NCBI GenBank assembly: GCA_963580455.1
Contig: OY756965.1
Coordinates: forward strand, 6,894,501 to 6,958,500
DNA from: Euonymus europaeus
Taxonomy: Eukaryota; Streptophyta; Magnoliopsida; Celastrales; Celastraceae
Reading direction: 5' to 3'
DNA: 64,000 nucleotides
Numbering within the stretch: the first letter of the stretch is position 1; each line of letters begins with the position of its first letter. This document shows, piece after piece, positions 59,881-64,000 of this stretch. Position numbers and translations under genes: made by a program. The notes beneath the pieces were generated by a model that saw only the letters and a program-made list of their open reading frames with translations, was not told the DNA's origin and did no database searches.

Positions 59881-61528
59881 AAAATTACTGCCCTACAGTA
59901 GTTAATCATACAAGTTAGTGAAATGCCAGTCATGTTTGCTCCAAATTCTGACATTTTTCAGAGTTGTATATAATCTTCTTCACTATAACATCTATTAACG
60001 AGCACAAGAAATTATCTGTGTGAATCTGTTCAGTAACCTTTCTTTTCAACATTGAATTTGTTCTTATCATCTCTAACTTCAAATTTCGTCTATTTGAAGC
60101 TCTTGTGAGTTCTTTTGCAGCTACAACAGAGCTCCCAACAATTTGGTACCTTTGATTAATACTTTCTTATATTTAATTTTTCCAGATTTGCATAGCGAAT
60201 TTTAATCGAATTGAATTACTTTTAAAAAAGTTATTCCTCCCAAGCTTAGTTAGCTGTTTATCAATCATTAAATTGAAAATACTCTTATTTACCAGCTCGG
60301 TAAGTTGTATTACCTTGTTTGCCTCTTACCCTTACAAACCCATTAACCTCATGATTGTTTTCCATTTTGTTCGCCTTTTTGTGGTTCCTTACCTCACATA
60401 TGTGCTCTACAATCTTCAAAAACCTTATTTTTTTTACCTCCTCATGAAGAAAAAAAACTGATCTCTCACCCCATCTTTCATTTTAGTGATTAAACCATGA
60501 TTGTCCAGAAGTTGTTCATTTCATTATGATTGTGAATATCAATGTCAGATTACCTTTTCTTGAATTTTGTCACCATGTAGCAACCCATGAAATACGCGTT
60601 CTCGACTTTTTGTATATCTAACAACATTAATTTTACAAATGATAGACAATGTAATGCAGTACTCATTCAGCCTTTGTAAGCAGCCCTTTTTTAAGAAATA
60701 AAACTATAATAGTATCAACTGTGATTAACAATAAGTTCCTTTAAAATATCATAGTTAACTACGACATCAAAATATATTATTTCCTCTTGATTCTTTCATA
60801 CTTTTTGCTGTGCATTCTACAACTATACAATTCAGGTGAAAGCAATGACCCTAGCCAATGCTTGTTACAAATTTTATTTTCCTTCTTATTAATTAACGCA
60901 ATTATCTGCTATTGAAAAACTTCTACAATAAACATATGACAAATGAATGAAATACAACATGCACATCAAATCATACAATCTCCACATCAAATAAGCAATT
61001 AACCAAAAATGCTCTGTTATAGAAGCTTCAAAATCGATACACTAAAACATTATAAAAAAAAATTCACTAATAACAATCTTTCACTTCCCAGGAGAATATA
61101 CAAGCCTAATATTCAAGTATCTAGCAAACAAAGAAACATTGAGTAGAGTGGAAAATCAAACTTGAAAAGCATCAGTCATTCATGAATCATCACTACGAGA
61201 CAAAGCTTCAAGAACATTAAAACAAAAGACGTTTTAAACTCACATAAAAAGATGCTCTTTAGGAAATAATAGTTAGATAAAAACTCAAACTAATAGTCCC
61301 ATATGAACAACAAATGATAATGAGAACCAAGTTATAATAATGCAAATCACATCAGCAAGAATATATATTTTTTAAAAAGCTATACCCAAAGAATATCAAC
61401 TCCATTAAATATATACATAAAGACACATATGTTGACAGAGCTGCAGGAATATACGCCATATAAATCAAAGAAACGTAGCTCTGTAACAAAAATGGAGACT
61501 TTCCAAGTCAAGACAAAACCTCCATAAA
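59881..61528. other. Helitron interior, no gene recognised
   Basis: A+T-rich DNA with short open frames only (for example 60273-60461). No recognisable coding sequence. Confidence 0.45.
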
Positions 61529-62440
61529 TCAATCACGATTCAGAGTAGGCAGACAGAGTAGTATAAACTTAGGGCATCTGATTGAAGGACCAACATCGGA
61601 CACAATTCGACGACAAAACCGAAGACTACGCCTACCAACAGATGACATTGAGGCCAACTCATTCACATTTCCCTCAAATTTAATCCTCAAATTAACAACA
61701 GCCTCATAATCATTAGACACACCACCGTGAAACAAAATCCAATATGATCACCAAATATCTACATTAAACAACAACAGTTCAAATATAACACATAATAAAA
61801 CATCATAAAAAAACACGTGTCAAAAAAAGATAATAGAAAAATGCATGACCTTAAACCCACATGAGAAAAGCCCTTCAACAGTAATAATATCAAGCAAGCG
61901 CCCAATTTTTGAGACCAAGGGCTCGCATTAAACCTAATAAAATTGACCAAAATAAGCATATTGCTTATTCTCATGTATCGAAAATTTAGCTTGCTGGTAA
62001 AGAAATCAAATGTCAAACTTCATATTAATAAAAACAATGGATATATTTACCGATGAGAAATTCCAATGTGATACACAAAACATGGACTTATCATATAATT
62101 CCACATATCATCCATAGATGATTGAAATAAGCATTTATGATTTTCATCAAAATGACGAATCTTTGTCCAAAAATTAGTGGCAGAATCACTAGCCATCTAA
62201 ATAACAAAAAAAATAGTGAATACAACACATGAAAAAATACTGGAAAAATAATAATTAAGAACAAAACAGTGCTACTCAAAAGAGAACAATCAATATTTGA
62301 ACCATCCTCGTCTCAATATCACAAGATGAATAAAGAAGAACATCACGAACCACATCCAAATTTACAGATTCATCATCACCATCATCCGAACTCAAATGAA
62401 CACCAACTCCATTAACATCATCATCAGAAGATGGATAACA
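61529..62440 (-). pseudogene. Unassigned minus-strand open segments in the Helitron
   Basis: Several minus-strand pieces look more protein-like than their surroundings. One, about 62440-62280, is acidic (SSDDDVNGVGVHLSSDDGDDE). Another, about 62195-62065, reads MASDSATNFWTKIRHFDENH. A third, about 61920-61850, reads LVSKIGRLLDIITVEGLFSC. The last, 61735-61529, reads MFHGGVSNDYEAVVNLRIKF followed by an arginine-rich tail. They lie in order on the strand opposite to RPA and RepHel. I do not recognise a family. They may be exons of a gene captured by the Helitron, or chance. Confidence 0.25.
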
Positions 62441-62622
62441 TAAACATTTACAATGTGATTCAAATATCCAATAATTCCAATCTTCATATAAACATCATGC
62501 CCTCTCACCCTAAAAAGCCCAAGACTAAAACCAAAAAATTTAAAACCATAATAGATAGACACCAAGTAAGAATTAATGTATAAAAAGATCCCAACGCCAA
62601 CAATTAATGTCAAGATCACTCG

Positions 62623-62651
62623 CCCGCCACAACGCACGGGTTCATCCCTAG
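62623..62651 (+). other. Helitron 3' terminus (hairpin and CTAG)
   Basis: CCCG..CGGG inverted arms separated by 10 bases, then seven bases and CCTAG, followed by T and an (AT)n run. The stem is short, suggesting decay, but the layout and the ACAACGCACGGG block match plant Helitron ends. Confidence 0.65.
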
Positions 62652-62689
62652 TATATATATATATATATAGAGGATAAATTAAAAAAAAA

Positions 62690-64000
62690 AGATGAAGAAT
62701 TTTTGTTGTAGCTACACTATCAAAAGGAATAGAAAGAGTGAGTTGCCAAGAGGAAGAGAAAAAAAGAGGAAGAAAGTGAGGGATAGAAACTTGATTTTTC
62801 TTGGAGATTTTTGCAAAGATTGAAGAGTCTAAGAAGATTAAACAAGATCAAGGAAGATTTCTACTAGATTCAAGGTGAGAATCCTATATTCTCGAAGTTA
62901 GGTTTTAATGGATTTTGTGAGTTTGAATCTTAATTTTGGGTGAAATTAGTCACTAAATAGGTTGAGTTACACTTGTTTGTTATAATATTTTTTAGATTCC
63001 TTGCTGGATAGGAGTTAGAGCTTGATTAGTCATAGTTCAAGGCTTGCACAACCTTGGTTTTGAAGAAGGTAACGTTTTATTTATTTTTGTTGAGTAATGG
63101 GTGATTGATATGTTAAATTAAGGGTATGGGTGCGATGAAATGAGTTTGGGTTTTGCCAAATTCATAAGTTGAGAAAAAACCGAAACCATAAGGTTGGGTC
63201 ATTGATTTTCTAGCTTTTGCTTGAAAACGAGGAGGGGGAAATCTCTTCCAATTTACTTCTTATCTATTGTTTTCTACTAAAGAGCAGTTCTCCAGTTTTA
63301 TGTTCTTGCCTTAATTGCTCCTAAGGAAGAACCAACTCATATATGTTTGAATTGTGGATAATTGTTTGATTATACATACCCTTATTCATTCGTAATCATC
63401 TATTGAGCATGTTTACTCTTGACATGCATCATGTTTATATATATATATTATTGCAATCATTTATAGCATGCATGGTAGATGCATAGGGAATTACGGGTAT
63501 GGATTCGCACTTTCTTTAGGACTATTTAAATGTCACATGGAAGGATGGTGGATGAAGACTGGGTTTAGGCTCCAAACCAAGGAACTCCCATGTGAGGCAA
63601 CACATGAAGATGTCGATGGGCCGAGAATCGTCAAGTCCAAGTCTTGTGTGGGGTGGTGATGACCACATATTGGTCAACCTTCCTTTGGTTGGAGTTGGTG
63701 GTGAGTGAGCTCATTGTATATTATGCTGATTGATGCCAACCGTATAGACCGGTTGTGAACAAGGTAAGGTTGGCCTATTGTTATTACTTTATGTGTTTAA
63801 GTTCATGGTTTAGATATCATACTCTTGCATGATAATTCCTTTGAAATTTAGTCTTATTGTTGTAAGATCATTCTTGTTATCCCCTATTAGGCCGATAGGC
63901 CGGGAATGGTCTAGTTTGGGTCTTGTGTGGGTTGGTGATGACCACATGTTCGGTCAACCTTTCTTTGGTTGGGCTTGGTGGTTAATGAGCTCATTATATA
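62690..64000 (+). repeat. Gypsy LTR fragment running off the window
   Basis: Starts with purine-rich DNA (GAAGAGAAAAAAAGAGGAAGAAAG), then AGATTCAAGGTGAGAATCCTA near 62867-62887, matching in mirror the layout of the solo LTRs at 9719-14163. Two tandem copies of about 279 bp carry GGTGGTGATGACCACAT (about 63652 and 63931), GGTCAACCTT.CTTTGGTTGG and GTGGTGAGTGAGCTCATT. No coding domain. The 3' end lies beyond 64000. Confidence 0.5.

Larger units (their letters stand above)
56861..62651 (+). mobile_element. Decayed Helitron
   Basis: An RPA-like gene (56890-58675) is followed by a RepHel fragment (59260-59700), the gene order of plant Helitrons. The right end is recognisable. CCCG and CGGG arms (62623-62626 and 62637-62640) around ACAACGC are followed by TTCATCC and CTAG at 62648-62651, then a T. 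This matches the hairpin and CTRR end of Helitrons, which make no target duplication. The 5' TC end is not found, so the left limit is a guess. Confidence 0.7.

Noticed and set aside
1..64000. CRISPR arrays, phage, operons, toxin-antitoxin or other prokaryotic systems
   Set aside because: No spaced identical repeats, no co-directional gene runs with ribosome-binding sites. All genes have plant introns and flanks.

Overview
This is a piece of nuclear DNA from a flowering plant, most likely a eudicot. Genes have introns with GT/AG ends, and the rest is A+T-rich and packed with plant transposable elements of nearly every class: Stowaway, hAT, Copia, Gypsy, TRIM, Helitron, LINE-like and SINE-like. 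I see no prokaryotic, organellar or viral gene set. Only two genes look intact. One is a tau-class glutathione S-transferase (2196-3051, minus, 2 exons, 233 codons of protein). The other is a hydroxyproline O-galactosyltransferase of the GALT6 type (24397-28189, minus, 7 exons, 652 aa), which acts in the Golgi on arabinogalactan proteins.

Layout. 1-420 is an antisense Copia gag remnant. 810-1070 is a Stowaway MITE with perfect 25-bp ends. The GST gene follows. 4034-19943 is a nest. Copia element A (minus) has its reverse transcriptase split by a 1.05-kb hAT-like element and again by Copia element B (plus). B itself carries a solo Gypsy LTR in gag, and that LTR holds a second solo LTR of the same family. 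19944-21712 holds fragments of a Gypsy integrase and of a fourth Copia element. 21713-23220 carries two broken genes side by side: an LRR receptor-like fragment and a secreted GUB_WAK-type wall protein. GALT6 comes next. 28582-34878 is Copia element C with a solo LTR and a tRNA-like SINE remnant inside. 35102-35211 is an orphan first exon of chalcone isomerase.

From 35.5 kb on I find no intact host gene. There is an AT-rich tandem array, a GAGCC-rich hAT-like element, and a hAT-type element that carries a piece of the ribosomal protein L7a (eL8) gene. A Tat-type Gypsy relic and a RICESLEEPER-type hAT transposase relic follow, the latter broken by a second hAT element. After these come Gypsy LTR and gag pieces, a hAT MITE, a TRIM, and a solo LTR lying between two copies of a short tandem duplication. 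Next is a decayed Helitron (RPA-like gene, RepHel helicase fragment and a 3' end at 62651). The window closes inside another Gypsy LTR.

The parts do not form one pathway. The two live genes are independent housekeeping or stress functions. The rest records insertion, deletion and capture, and several insertion sites can be proved because the target-site duplication is still visible and the host element's reading frame resumes across the site. I found no convincing undescribed biological system. The most unusual items are the transposon with the captured L7a exon, the nested same-family solo LTRs, and the unassigned minus-strand open segments inside the Helitron. Element family names rest on motifs I recognise by eye; no database search was run.
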